Translations under genes and position numbers: made by a program
Notes under the pieces: generated by a model
Seen by the model: the letters and a program-made list of their open reading frames with translations, nothing else
Told to the model about the DNA's origin: nothing
The model's database searches: none
Assembly (NCBI GenBank): GCA_021234155.1
Contig: JAJEKV010000078.1
Coordinates: forward strand, 4,377,225 to 4,441,224
Origin: Isoetes taiwanensis
Lineage: Eukaryota; Streptophyta; Lycopodiopsida; Isoetales; Isoetaceae
Length of the DNA stretch: 64,000 nucleotides
Direction of reading: 5' to 3'
Shown: piece after piece, positions 15,279 to 28,700 of the stretch
Position numbering within the stretch: the stretch's first letter is position 1
Layout of the letters: each line of letters opens with the position of its first letter

Positions 15279-15640
15279 AAGGAAGGAAGGTATTTTTATC
15301 GTCCACGGAGACCAATCGGTCTATGGGACCCAATACAAAAGTGCAGCAAGCGGATTACTACCCGGATTAAAAAACCCCCGCCCCGAAGGGTTTTCGAGGG
15401 AAAAACCGTGGCAGCAATCAGCCTGCTGACAAACTGTTCCAGTATCCATTGTTGCATTGATGCATAGGCATGGTATTGGTGCCTTGGATCACTTCCCACT
15501 AGACCTTTAGCTTGACGCTTCCAACTTTCATGTTGACTCCTTAAATCACACCTTGAAGACAATAAAGGATGCTTCTGAAGAGAGTTGGAACCATCTAAAA
15601 GAGACAGACCGACCGAAATGCTGCGCACTAGAGTGCAACA
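15279..15640 (-). mobile_element. 3'-end fragment of the short-tandem-tail LINE family
   Basis: On the minus strand the family 3' end is present: CCGGGTAGTAATCC, then the TCCGTGGACG block, then a T/A stretch, then a tail of four CCTT units (AAGG on the plus strand at 15279-15294). It matches the 3' ends at 20.04, 25.46 and 56.44 kb. Coding sequence is lost apart from possible traces near 15420-15640. Confidence 0.75.
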
Positions 15641-18065
15641 ATTTTAAACTCTGAGGCCTTAAGGACGGAAGTACATCAAACCACATAACGCCCTACATGG
15701 TTGGCCTATGTTGAAGAGAACCCATACATCATCCAAATCTCCCTCATTACAAAGAGGTGTTTTTCCCTTGATGGGAGCTAGTTGCTAGGAAGGGCACTTC
15801 ATATGCACTGCAGTAAGAAGTGGAGATCAAATCTCAACGATCGACCACGCTATTAGCATCCAAGAATGATAGACTATGCCTTGGACGTAGAGAACAAGCC
15901 ATTGTTGGTGATTATCCCTAACAATGTAGGGGCCCAATTGGAAGAATTATTGGCAAAAGAAGCCAACGATGATAGTGAAAAATTTTGAGCTTCACCTATG
16001 CTTAGCTCAAAATTCTCAAAATTTTATCATTCTCTTAAAACCATTAATTGATGCTTAGCTTATATTAGTAACGGGTGCCCGACGTTGCCGGGCATAAATA
16101 CGGTCCTATTGTGGAGATAAAAAGTTAAAATTACCTAAAATTGCCAAACCGAATTTGAACAGCCTAATTTACATAGTCTTTGAAGGCTGTTGGTTGAATA
16201 TAAGCTGGGCCAATCGGACTGATTTACATAGCCTGCATATCATCCTCAGATTTCAGCAACTGTTGAAGCACAACAATCCTCTAACAAATAGTGACAACAG
16301 TCCTCTATTTACCTTGAGGCGATATATTACACTTGAATATGACCATAGCTGGTGTTGCGGTGCAGAAAGATGGACATAAATTGGTTTCACACGTTGCATT
16401 CAAACGATGACAAAAGAAATGATATAATGCCAACTTTTTTTGCATCACATTGCGTTCATATGCTAAGAAATGCAAAGTATTACCTTTGATCCAAGAGTGA
16501 GATCCAAGAATAATATATGTGTCCTTCATTCAGGTGCCTTCCAACCTACAATTAATAAATTCTATGTTAATTGAGGATGTACATGCCAATTGTAAAAGCT
16601 TGCAAATCACAACAAACCTGTAATATCAAAGATGAAAGCCATCCCTGGCCATTTCGGGGATCCATTGTACAGGGGCATATGTGTTTCAAACTGCTCTACA
16701 TGTAGATGTGATGGTTTTTGGGCGTTAGCATCATACAAAATATAATTGCTAAAATGCTAAAGATGCTAAAATTAAGGAGAACCATGCTACCTAAAAGAAA
16801 TTTGAACTCACAAAGCCAGATTTTGACACCCTGCTCATAGGCTTGCTCATCTCATGTTCTTCTGAGGGCCTTACATTCTTAAACATGCGAGGTTGAACCA
16901 GTAATTTGGTCTTTGTTTTAGAGATATGTCTAGTAACTTTGTTCATGCAAATAGGATCAATAATTAAACTACACTAAAAATTTCTTACCATTATGAGAAG
17001 TTCCTATTTTTCACGATTTGTGCTATGGAAATGGATCTTTGATAAGGCAAGAAGCCCTCAAGCATGTCATATGAAAATTAACATATTGGAAGCAACATAA
17101 ACCTAGAAGATAGGTAGATACCAGCAATATAAGGCAACAATAGGTGGTTGGAACTTGAGCTGCACACAAGTTAGAATAGAAACATTTGACATGGAATACA
17201 TTGTAGGTAAGCAAAACCAAAAAAGAAAAAATGGGGGCATGACATCAGACTTGCTGTAGCAGAGGGCAACCAAGGAAAGCATCAAATAGTATAGTTTGTA
17301 TAGCATCCTTCAGCTCAAAAGAAGAGAAAACGGGATTCCAAATAGGGCACTTCTGATTGCAATACTTGTTCTCTAGCTTACAGACTATAGAATATAGAAT
17401 GGATATGATGCATTGGCAATAGTTAAAATCATAAAGCATGGATATCTGATGTAGCTAGAAGCCCCCTCTGTGGCACTCGATTGATTCTAGTCAGGACACG
17501 AGATTAATATCCTAAGCATATATATTTTACAAAATATGGCAATTGAGAATGATGAATTAAGTCTTATCCAGTGGAATCATCAAGGCACGAGATATCAAAT
17601 CCCTTTATTGACGAAAATACTGAAGCTCTCTCAAATGAAGAGGGAATACTCAGTTCCAGGAAGCCACGGATTTGGAAGAGAAGGATTGGAAGAAATGGTT
17701 ACAATGTTTTCAATGGATCTGCTGGCCATTATTGGACCTGCATTCAAACTCTAAATAAGTTCAAAGCTCAATGAACCAAGAGTGTTAAGTGTCTGATTCT
17801 TACTGGTAGAACAAAATGTGAGTTAGGAAGCATGTACTTGTCAAATAAATCCATTGAAAGCATCTACAATACAGTATCTAAATCATAATCTACAAAATTG
17901 AAATTGACATTGAGTTTACTCTCAATCTTAGAGTCAGAAATTTCTAAGATTCTGCGACACCAAATTTGCATATTCTGGTATTGGAGCTGCCCACTTTTAT
18001 TCTGTTGCTCCAAGCTTTTACTTGTTACTCTATGGAGGACATCAATTGAGGCTGCTATGGATTGG
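15641..18065. other. No gene recognised
   Basis: Nothing certain is visible. A short imperfect inverted repeat lies at 15975-16025, where AAAATTTTGAGC is followed by GCTCAAAATT. Plus-strand frames at 17536-17774 and a minus-strand frame at 17864-18166 have protein-like composition but no known motif. Confidence 0.4.
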
Positions 18066-18330
18066 CGACATGTCAGAATTGTAGAGGATAACCTGCCACT
18101 GCCATTCAGATCTGATATAACAGAGATAAATCTAGAGTACAGGATCTTTTCACGTAATTTTCTCATTTAAAATATTAATCTAATGGTTGCATGCAAGGGC
18201 ATAGATTGGATACACTATTTTCCATCACTTGAGGCTGTTATTGATCATCACATGTCCAAATTGCATAGGATAAGCTGCCACTGCCATTCAGACCTGATAT
18301 AACACAGATAACTCAAGAGTACATGAGCTG
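18066..18330. repeat. Two direct copies of a 75-bp segment
   Basis: A segment beginning GACATGTC and containing 'CTGCCACTGCCATTCAGA' and 'CTGATATAACA' at 18066-18140 recurs at about 18250-18325 with roughly 80 percent identity by eye. Confidence 0.65.
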
Positions 18331-20010
18331 TGGGGTTAGTTTTCTTATTTGGTATGTTAACATAGGAAAAACATTGTGTTATCCATCTAGAATGAGCGGT
18401 GCCTATCTAAAATGATCAAAATTTCATGCTTACAAACGTGGTAAAGCATCAAGTGCCATATGATTACATGGACATCATCACAATTATCATGTACTATATT
18501 CTGCACACAACATATGGCTGGTGTCCAAAAGCTAGACAGGTGATTAGCTTTTCCATCAATTTGTGTTGGTCTTGCAGAATTAGAATGCATGTAAGAATAA
18601 AAAACTTCTGATCAACATGATACTATGAATGAAAACTATTAATTTGTAGCGTACCTACTGATTATGGCATTCTCATCTCGAGGCATATGTGCCTACTTGC
18701 CAAGGAAAAGGTACCCAATCTACCTGCTAGGAAAAACTATCAAGGGCCCCTTAGAGAATAAAATGAGATAAGGACATTTATACACTTCCTAATAGCTAGG
18801 TAAAACTCACTGTTGAATCTCTAGACCCACGCTCCAATACATCGGCAGAAGAAAGCAATAACTGTCACAATAGATTCAAATTTGCATCAGAAAGCATGGA
18901 TTGGGGTTACAAATCGATTACAAACTCTTTGATAGATCGATTCGAAAATCTTCGAGACTTTTTTTATGCACCTGGAATCGTGGCAAAGGGAATCAAAAAT
19001 CCAAAAATAGATTGCAGCTGGTCTTTTGAAGAGTAGCAAAGCTCTGAACCAATAATAGCATGTGATCTTGAGAAAGGGCACAAATCAAAGATGCATGTCT
19101 TTTCTTACACTCAGATTGTGCTGATGTTTGATTCTGCCAGGACTTCTTTGCAAAACTGGCACCAGAAAGTAATCAAGTTGGCCAAAGAATCCTTCCATCT
19201 AGCAATCTCCTCTATGCAAAAGTGAATCGTTTTTGCTGAGAGGAAAGGAACATACGCCTTAAATCGACTTGGTAAACGAAAATGACCTAATACTTTGATA
19301 GCAATTCAAATTATGGAATAAAAATGAAGCAGCGGGATCAACAAAACTCATCTCAACTCTACCATATGCAAAACCCATCTATGAGCCTCAGACAGAAACA
19401 TTAGAAAGCTCCAAATATGTGGGCACTGACGAGTTCTAATGCCAAAGCTAAGGTTCCGATATGCTGCAACAAAATCAAGGCAGAATTGTATAGAGATAGT
19501 AAGAATAAAACTACCTTATCTTGTCCTCCACATGTCTCCTATGCCGCCATCCTCAAAATTTGGTTCAAAATGCATCTTCAAAAACTCGGAACCACAAACC
19601 ATGCTAAAAAACCTTTCCCGATTTTCGTAACGTCGGAATAATTGCCGGCGGCCTAAATCCATAAAACCTTAGGAAAATTAGATAAAAAAAATTCCAAAAA
19701 GGTTTTCTCCAAACCAGAAAAACCGAATTTAAACAAGAGATACATCACAAGCATATGTACCTTAGACAGGGGACTACACACATTTGCTAAATATAAGAGT
19801 TAATTGGAAAATACAATTATGTACATAAGCAAAAGACTCCACTTCGAATACTGAAAGCGGATGTCAAAAATAAGAAGGTACTCAAGGCCGAAAATGCTTG
19901 GACACCTATTACTAGTGGTTAAGTAAGGACCTGTTATAAACCATACAACATCCTCAATCTCTGAATGTTAGCAATAGCTGTAGAGATCCTACTGCAAAGC
20001 CACAAATTTG
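18331..20010. other. No gene recognised
   Basis: A minus-strand phrase starting with ATG near 19605 could be a first exon but runs into a stop before a splice donor. Nothing else coding is supported. Confidence 0.4.
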
Positions 20011-22285
20011 ATGAATAGAATAGAATAGAATAGTTTTTTTAATGTCCACGGAGACCAATAGGTCATGGGACCCATACAATGGGCTAGTACAATCATTACT
20101 ACTAGGATTAAAAAACCCCTGCCTCGAAAGGTTTTCAAGGGAAAAACCTTTGCAGTAATGATGATACTAGACAAAGCAGAGATAATGACTCACCGGGGGC
20201 TCGGTGAATTGCGAGGCGTTTATCTAGAACCTCAAGTATGTATAATGCCAAGTCATGCACAGATGGTGCTCTGAGAAGTTGTGGAAGCGTGGAATGGAAT
20301 GCTAAGGTCAAGAAATGATTCCGGACTATCTCAAAAGCAGGGCAACTCAGAAGAGTATGGCTTTCATCTTCAATAACCTGTAACTGGCAACAGGCACATA
20401 GTCTCGCTTCTCGCGGCAATTGCGGCCGCTCCCATCTACCTGTCTCAATCCGTAGCCTGTGGGACCCCGTGCGAATTGATGCAATAGCTACAAGCTTTTT
20501 CCTGGACAATGAAGCAAGCAAATAAGCTTGGGGCCCTGGTGCCAAGGTGGGATTTATGTGTGCATGATAATGACCAGTTTTCACTTGGGCCAAAGTAACT
20601 GCGTCCCATATCTTTTGAGAAAAACGACCATTGAGATATTGTTGCAAAAGCTCAGGATCAGAACTGGCAAGCATCAGGCGATTCGCTCTGTTTACCGGCG
20701 GGCAAACCATGTAGTGCAATGCTCTTTCCAACATCGTTTCAAGCTGAGGAGATTCAGCCATGGCAAGTGCAAGAAACGGGATACCTAACATCATCCATAT
20801 GGTGCACCTTGCAGATATAGTGGAGATGGCGCTTCATGGCAGAATGTTGAAGAGGCCAAAAACATGTCTCTTGTAAAAGAATAGCATAGGGCACCGTTGT
20901 TTTAACTCCGAGGCTGTAAGTGAGAAAGGACTTTTGCACCCGCTCCAAGCTCTCCCAAGCACTAGCACTAATGGCAGGTCCCCACACTTCAGAACCATAC
21001 AGTAAAACAGGCTCTACCAAAGCCCGAAACAAGTGGGCTTTCCGTGGCCAATCATGAATTTCTGCACGAAAACAATTGTTTTGCATTGCATAGAGTGCTC
21101 TCCATCCAAAGACCACCCGCTTGGTAATACATTGTTCCCAAAGTGTGTTCTTACAGAATTCTACACCAAGATACTTGTAGCTATCTACAACTTCAACTTC
21201 GCGGCTATCATAGTGCATAGGGGGAACATTGTGACGAGAAGATTGAACTACCAAAAGCTTGGTCTTTTGGAGATTAACACGCAGACCTGTGTTCTCACAA
21301 AACTGCGGCGAGCATGTAAATGTTCTTTGCATTCTAGCGGCAGTATGTGCTGAAGTGAAACATCATCGGCATACATAAGTTGCCTAATGATATAGTGTGC
21401 CAAATGTGGACCTCCGCTGCCATGATTATCAAGCCATTCTTCCAATTGATCAATGTACAAGCCAAAGAGTGTAGGAGATAAAGGGGCAACCACGGACGAA
21501 CTCCAATATTGCTCGTGTGATTTCATTACACTGATCTTTGGAAATTTAGCAAAAAACCCTTTCATAAAAGTAGATAAAGCGCATTTTGAAGATCTTGTGG
21601 AACCCCAAGTGCACGCAATGCCGCCAAAAGAAGCTCAGCGTGGATGCGTATCAAAAGCGTAAGTAAAATCCACAAAGCATATATAGAGGTCTTGTTTCAA
21701 ACCCGACTATGTTCAATAAGCATGCTTAATGTGAAAATATGGTCTATTGTAGAATGGCATGGACGAAAAGCACGCTTTGTCCTACAACACGCATACACCC
21801 GGTATGTTACGCCCATGATGTCAATCGCTTCTCAAGAAGACTAGCTAAGAGCTTTGAAAATATGGAACTTACCATGATCATGCGATAATTAGAAGGGTCA
21901 TGCTTATCACCGCCTTGTAAATTGGTACGACCTTACCGCGACCCAAGTTTCGGCAAGCCTTCTTGCAAAGCTTGATTTAAAAGAGTAGTGATGATTGGAA
22001 GCAATAGCGGACCCCCATTTAAGCAATTCTCGCTTGCAAACCTTGAAGATCGGGAGACTTGCCATTAGATAGATGCCATGACCCTTCTTTGACTTCCTCC
22101 TCTGTGAATTGAAGAATATCACCTACCAAAGGAGGCACAGAATTAAGGACCCCAGGATGATCATATAAGTGGACCAATCGCTCATCCCATTGCTGCATAG
22201 AAATATGTCCAAGGGTAGGAGGTGGTCGATATAATATTTTGCGCCAGAAGGTCCGAGGCTCACGTAGCAGTAATTCAAACATTTG
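20011..22285 (-). mobile_element. LINE with (CTATT)n tail, 5'-truncated
   Basis: A non-LTR element reading leftward. Its 3' tail is four to five CTATT units (20011-20034) preceded by an A-run and the family 3' block 'GGTCTCCGTGGAC'. Coding pieces in order from its 5' side: 22019-22282 and 21907-22122 (linker), 21248-21565 (reverse transcriptase with GLYIDQLEEWL and MYADDVSL), 20754-21332 (thumb and connector) and 20135-20794 (C-terminal zinc-knuckle domain). Frameshifts separate them, so it is inactive. The endonuclease end is missing. Confidence 0.85.
20135..21565 (-). pseudogene. LINE reverse transcriptase with C-terminal zinc knuckle
   Basis: The protein keeps the palm MYADD box, the KTKLLVVQSS connector and the C-terminal block RIETGRWERPQ followed by LCACC and EDESHTLLSCP, a Cys-Cys-His-Cys knuckle. 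In my knowledge this knuckle with the R-x-E-T-G-R-W lead is common in animal LINEs and not in typical seed-plant L1. Breaks fall near 20780 and 21290, where the open pieces overlap in different frames. The same C-terminal block occurs in the LINE at 44.4-46.5 kb. Confidence 0.8.
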
Positions 22286-22549
22286 CTTAAATAAATATAC
22301 AGAAAAAATATACAGAAGAAATAAATATACAGAGAAATGCCAGTGCCTTAGGCAGGGTAGATGATAGAATAATGACGAGACGGGGAAAAATTATATTTGA
22401 TCTTATAGATTAAAATAAGAGAAGTAGGGTAGATTGTGGAGTGAAATGAAAAAAGCCTATACATAATTCTATAGTTAAAACAAGAGAAACGACCACTTGT
22501 TGGATGTGAGAATGTAGAAGCACATCCGTGCAATAAAAATGACCACAGT
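22286..22549. other. Spacer between two LINE relics
   Basis: The first 40 bp hold three imperfect copies of ATATACAGA. No gene was seen. Confidence 0.5.
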
Positions 22550-24340
22550 AGGCATATTATGGCCAGGATTAAAAAACTCCGGACCTGAAGGATTTTCAAG
22601 AGAAAAGTCTTGGCAGTAATAAGCATGATGACAACTGTACAATAATATATTGAGGTACAATTCAATGTCGTGCCGGAGGACATATCTGAGTCCGCATATC
22701 CATAATCTCTTGAAGATATGATCTCAGTAAGCCATATGCAGTGTCTAATAGCATATGTAGTGGTCAATTAGGTGAGATTAACTAAATATAACATGCCCCG
22801 ATCTAGTCGAATGCTGGATAATTCTGAAGGGCGTGGCATTCATCCTCATTGGCTCTCTGTTTACAACACTGACAGATCATGTCCTTCCATGCCTCCCAAA
22901 TCCATCTGCCTATCTCAACGCGGAGGCGATGCGCCCATGCGACTTAAAGCTATCAGCATGTGCTTCTTCATGAGTAAATGCGTATGCAGGCAGGCATTGT
23001 GGCCATCATGTGAGCATGGTATTAATTTACTGCTGATAGTATGCCGTTTAAACTTATTCTAGAGTGCCTGCATCACAGAGTTTGCTAAGCATCAAGGCAC
23101 TGCCGCTTATTCAGTTTGGACCTGTATGCACCTACGCTCCTGCACATTCCATCGAGAGAACTATTAAGCTCGTTTTTTCCTCCCGAGGCATTAAGATGTT
23201 ATAGACCCAATGCCATGGCATAAGCAAAGTTAAGGAGACGTGCGTCGCCCATACTGAGCACTTTCTGAAAATAGATGATGTGATGGTCCAGTGCAACCCA
23301 TTGAAATGGCAAGAAACATGCTTTCTCTAGTACAATCTGATAAGAAAGTATGGACTTTACTGCAAGTGCTCGAGCTAAGAAAGCTTTCTGCACTTGCTCC
23401 AGATCATTTCAGGTGGCAAGGAATATTATTGGGCCCTAAACCTCAATCCCAGGTAAGAGAACAAGCTCTACTAAGGCCCTGAACAAGTGCGACTGATGGG
23501 CCTAGGCACATAATGCTTTCTAGCCTCCTGTAACGCACAGCCGAATGGAAGCGTCCCCATATGTGGTAGAAAGGAAACTCCACTCATATACTGTAGATGG
23601 GAGCCACCTCCACATTTTGGCCCTGGTAAGTGGAGGAAAAAGGTCTTGGTTGGCGCAAGGATGAGACGAATGGCACCTTCGTCTTAGCCAAATTAACCTG
23701 CATGCCAGTGAACTGGCAAAAAGTATCCAGAGATTCTAGATGGTGCTGCATGTCATATGGGGTGTAGGCTAAGAGGTCCACATCATCGCCATATAATGAG
23801 CTGCCTAATTATATGGTGCACGAGCTAACCTTTCATATGATAAATATATCCCTGCCTGTGTGAGAGCGTGCAACTCCTCTTCCTCTGGCCACATCATCAA
23901 CTGTTGCTCAGAAATGACCGCCAGCAGTTTTGCGAAGAGCAAACTGACCATGATGGTGCAATAATTGGTTGGGCAGTGAGGGTGACATGCCTTGTATATG
24001 GAAACAATCCTGCTAATGGTTCATCGTTTGGTTGGGGAGGGGGTTCTTGAATGCCCTATTGAACAATGCTATTAGGACTATTGGGGGCCCGACCCATTAG
24101 AACAACTCGGCCTGCATGCTGTACAAATTTGCCGCCTTGCCATTAGCGGGATGTTGTAAGCCCTTGGTGACATCAGCCCCCATGATGACTAGTGCTGGGT
24201 CTATCTGTGGGGGTATTGCTACACGAATCCCAAGCAGATCATAAAGCTATCGCAAGTAGTGGACCCATTGCTCTAAAGTGATTTTCCCCGTAGACTGCAA
24301 AGGCTTGTGCAATACCCTTCACCAGAATGTTCTAGAATGA
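22550..24340 (-). mobile_element. Older relic of the same LINE family
   Basis: At 22556-22620 the minus strand carries the family 3' sequence around GATTAAAAAACTCC and TTTTCAAGAGAAAAG. Upstream, two translated pieces align by eye with the 20-22 kb copy: 23199-23393 (the SILSYQIVLEKACFLPFQ region) and 23584-23781 (the GMQVNLAKTK region). The copy is more diverged than the one at 20 kb. Confidence 0.65.
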
Positions 24341-24375
24341 CTATTCTAGGAGATAGAACATTTCTCATGATAGAG

Positions 24376-24543
24376 AGAATTGACAGAACTATTTAAATCC
24401 TAAAAAAAATATGAAAATACAACTAAAAGCCTATTTTGAACAAATGAAAATATATATGATAGAGAGAATTGAGAGAACTATTTAAATCCTAAAAAAATAT
24501 GAAAATACAAATACAAGCCTATTTTGAACAAATGAAAATATAT
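24376..24543. repeat. Tandem duplication, two units of about 83 bp
   Basis: The unit begins ATGATAGAGAGAATTGA and ends AAATGAAAATATAT. The second copy follows directly and differs at a few positions. Confidence 0.85.
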
Positions 24544-24559
24544 GCTCTCAGCTAAGAAA

Positions 24560-25430
24560 ATAAGTCATTTGACAACAATTAAGGCATAGCTATTTAATGA
24601 TGCAAAAAGGTTAAAAGTAACGACTTGCTACCATTTCGAGAAACTATTATAGGTATGGAGTTATCCTTCCAAATATAGATTACCCCCTCTACCCTCTCTT
24701 AGAGTAGGTAGGAAACAACAATTGAGAACGGGTGTTGGTTTTGTCCATCTACAAAACAAATGTTGATGACGAGTGTTAAAACAACCTTTGAGAAACACCA
24801 GGAATGTTCAACGCCACATGCGAAGTACAATAATTGTAGGCAAATTGCACATTATAGAAAAGTGAGATGGGAAAACCAGGGTAGGCAATGTGCACAATAT
24901 ATGAAGTTGTGAGCATGCTAAAATGGATGGGCAATCATTTTTCTTTTCTAAACGAAGCTCCCTTACATGTGACAAAGAAGCATTGAGAAACACCAACGTG
25001 CGTGTAGTAGGCAGGCTAAATATCCTAGAAAGGCGGTATAAGAAACGTGGAAAGCAATTTATACAGTATATGAAGTTCTGAACATGCTAAAATGGAATAT
25101 GTTTGTTCATATCAAACAATATCTCTATTCTAGATATTGTTCCCGAAAGTGGTAATGCACCTCTTGTGGTATATATAAGGTCCAGAATAAAGGGAAGGCG
25201 GTGCAAGGGTTAGTGGGCGTCAAAGATCCAGGTATCCTGAAGTCGAAGGTGATATGCTGTTGTGAGTGGTCTCATATGCAAGATGGCATCATCCCACATG
25301 AAAAAATCTACATACCTTCATTTTCTCTAGTGGTCCCGTAGAAGTCAATACAATTGATGCAATGGGAGGAATGCACCCATAAGATTTTTATGCAATCGAG
25401 AAAACAAAACTTTTGGCAACCTCCATAGAG
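24560..25430. other. No gene recognised
   Basis: AT-rich. The phrase ATATGAAGTT followed by GAGCATGCTAAAATGG occurs at 24897 and, with changes, at 25067, a weak duplication of about 200 bp. Confidence 0.4.
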
Positions 25431-25590
25431 TAGAGTAGAGTAGAATAGAATAGGCTTTTATCGTCCATAGAGCCCAATCGGCCCTCGTGGACCCTAAATA
25501 GGGAACGACCGCGCTAAAACCAAGGTATAAAAATACCATTTCTTTTTGGTAGACGTGGTTTATAACATGACAAGCTTGGAATATCCCATG
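25431..25590 (-). mobile_element. LINE 3'-end fragment with (CTACT/CTATT) tail
   Basis: On the plus strand three AGAGT units and then GAATA units are followed by the inverted family 3' block with GTCCATAGAGCCCAATCGG. Only about 150 bp of the 3' untranslated region remains. Confidence 0.75.
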
Positions 25591-25787
25591 GATATGTCGG
25601 TGTTTGGAAAAAGTATTTGGGGCTCGAATCTCCATGGGCATTTCTATGGTTGGTGCACGATGAGCATTATAATAATGTGGCCGAAATTTGGAATGTTATT
25701 TTTATAACCTAAGATACATCCTAAATTATCTTTCCTATATATATGATTAGTAGGAAAAAAAAAGAAGTTTTCAGGCAAAAAATAATC

Positions 25788-28700
25788 CAACTAGCAGAAC
25801 TGCAGGGTTGGGAAGAAGGCTAGGCAGCCGGGTTCATACTGCAAACACACAAGCATGGATTCAGCAAGTTCTGCATGCTAAAATAAAGATAGCATCAAAA
25901 TGCAACCTGAAATCTGTAGAGGTAAGGAAGACTGTCAAGCTGATCTTGAAGTTGTTCCTCATTACCCAATGGATCTTCAACCATATTATTCTGAAGCAAT
26001 GCCTGGTAAAAAAAAGCAGGTAAGGGCCACCTAGCAGAGTCAAATCTAGATGTTATATATGCTTCAGTGATCTTTGGAACATAACCATCAAGTAAACTTG
26101 GCGAGTCACTTTTCAAATATGTTAGAGATGAAACCAGCCTTCACCAGAGCCCTAAGAGGTAATAGACACTGCCACTGGCCCACTGTAAAGATACAAATTC
26201 GCAGTGTTAGAAACCAAGAGATATCAGGTTATGCAATAGTATTCTTCCCTTGATACCTGCCAAGAGTGTAGGGATCTCATTGTAAACTCAGCAACAAATT
26301 GTACCCATTCTCCATAATTCTCAACGTTAATTACAAGTTCTGCAAGCTGCCAAGCAAAGCCAAGTTCAATGAAACAAGACCACCTAAAAGTAAATAAGTT
26401 TACTCTTTATCTCAATCTGGTAATTTGTTTTCAATCTTCCAAGAAGGCGACAATATTCGTGGTAATTTTCATGTTCTGAAAGACCTGATGAACAAGAAAC
26501 AAGACATCAAACCCACCGCCAAAACCTTCAAAAGAGCAGTCATGTCTAAACAAGAAAATTTACTAAAACTGGTAACCTTTTTATCTTTACACTTTCTGGC
26601 GGATGCTAAATTCTCTAATGATAACCACTAGGTAGCAAAAAGACATTCTACCTACCTTGTTGTGTACGTAAGATCTCCCTTGTGCCACTCATCAAGTGAG
26701 ACAAGAACTTTGCATGTTCTGTCTCGCTGGAAAACAGTGATTTCCTAACTGAAGCAAATCGCACAAGACACTCTAATGCCTGTCGTCATGCATCAAATTT
26801 CTATTAGCAAAGTCCAGATCTTCTATTACACAGCATAAGTAACAGAAAATACTGCAAATCATAGTAATCAGTAAATACTGCATAATCCAAACAGACGAAG
26901 CAAGATGTATTATTCATACATGCTATCAGACTTGGGGAGGTTGAACTACTGCATTATGTGCAACTAATTCATGGAACCAATGAGACAAAACAAAAGATTG
27001 CAAAATAATTTGTTTCAGACATAAGGAGTAAAACTGTCTATTCTAAATGCAATGTTCTACTTTTCATCCTCTCCGCACTAATAAATGCATTTAAGAATTC
27101 AAGGAATCACGGATGATAATTTATTGGCTCAGTTAAATCAATCCAGGGCCTGATGTCCGGCATATTGGTTTCTTCATTTCTTACCATGGCAAAATGCCAT
27201 GATCACTCCACAATAAGGTGGAAGCCAATATAAGATGTTGAAGCTGAGCTCAGCGAGAATCAAAGCAAAGACTGTCTAACTCTTTCTATGGCTCTCTAAA
27301 TAAACAGAGATATATACAATCAGGAAAATGACAATTGTATGAATCAAGACTAAAGTCACCGACAATTCTCGTCTCGATCACATGCCACAAGTTCAATTAT
27401 ATTGCAACTCATAGATATTATGCTAAAATGTAAATTTCTGCCTTGTTGATATTTGGTCCCTTGTGAACACTAAAAACCTTCTTATTCCTTCTCACCTGGT
27501 TGATAAAGGTGGTTTTGTACAGGCATAGTAATCAAAGAAAAGTTGCATTGTAGCACTATCTTCCAGCAAGTTCTCCAAGATGATGGTATCTGATGTAAAA
27601 CATCAGCAGTTGAAAATGTCTGCTTACACATATGCATGATAATTAATAATATCTACGGACCTGAATAGTGCCAAGATCCTCTGAGCTTTCGTCTTGGGAA
27701 GCACCAACAAAGTCAAAGGAAAGGCACTTCAATGCCAACCCTATTGCTTGTTCACGAAGTCTTTCATCAGTAGCTGCATGAAAGCAAAGCATTATGAGAT
27801 AGTCCTTGTGGGTAAACTCACGGAAAAATATCAAGGTAAAAATTCATTTCGACCGTCACTCGAGGTAACACAACATGTGTGGGTACATTATATGAATGGC
27901 TTCAAAGAAAAAATATGGTCATATAAATGAACAGAATAACAAAATAGACCTAAGAAATCACCTAGGGCATATTTTGGTTTCCTAGAGTAGCAAATGGATC
28001 AACAAAACAGAAATACCAATAGAAAACTTATAGGAAAAAAACTACCAATTGCGATGTCTTTCAAACAAGTATACCAGCGTTTTGGTGATTCTAGATGCTC
28101 GGAGAAACAAGTATGATACTTTGAGAAAGAGCAAAAACAATAAAAGAATTTCACTATCATTTGTGAAAAACATGGGGACACTGTATAATCATGTACAGCA
28201 TGGGACAATAGGTTCCACCTAAAAAAAGACAATTAGAAGAGAAGATTGGACTGCCAGATAAAAATGATCTTGATATCAGCCACCATTTCATTATTTGTTA
28301 TTTTGATTTGATGCTTCTTTTGAACCTACAAAATATTACCATTCAGATTACTCCGCCCCTTGGGTCTAGTTTCTTCTCCATCACCAATTTTTTAATATGC
28401 ATCATTTCATGCACCTATTCCAAGCCTGTTACTAGCTTGATTTGAGGAAATTTCCAGCAACATCCTCACAATAGAAGGTAATCTACCATTCAGAGAACCT
28501 AAAAGATGCGAAAGAAGAAAACTTAAGAGAAGTGAATCATTGTTTGAGCTTACCATCACCCTTCAGCTGATCTAATGATGTGAGAGAAATTTGGAATGCC
28601 TGCAACAGAGCAAGATCTCGAAAAGAGCATGATATTTTCCGATGGTGCGCTAAAGAAAGCCCTGCATTTGCCTGACCAGGCAGGTGTAACATTTTTGATC

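Noticed and set aside
17864-18170. Opposed frames of about 90-100 codons on both strands
   Set aside because: Neither shows a motif, and part lies in a duplicated non-coding segment.
19536-19605. Possible first exon with ATG on the minus strand
   Set aside because: The frame reaches a stop before a usable donor and no second exon was found.
27999-28232. Possible extra XPO7 exon with LKDIAIG near 28050
   Set aside because: The exons at 28554-28599 and 27661-27773 join in phase and match the family across the junction, leaving no room for it.
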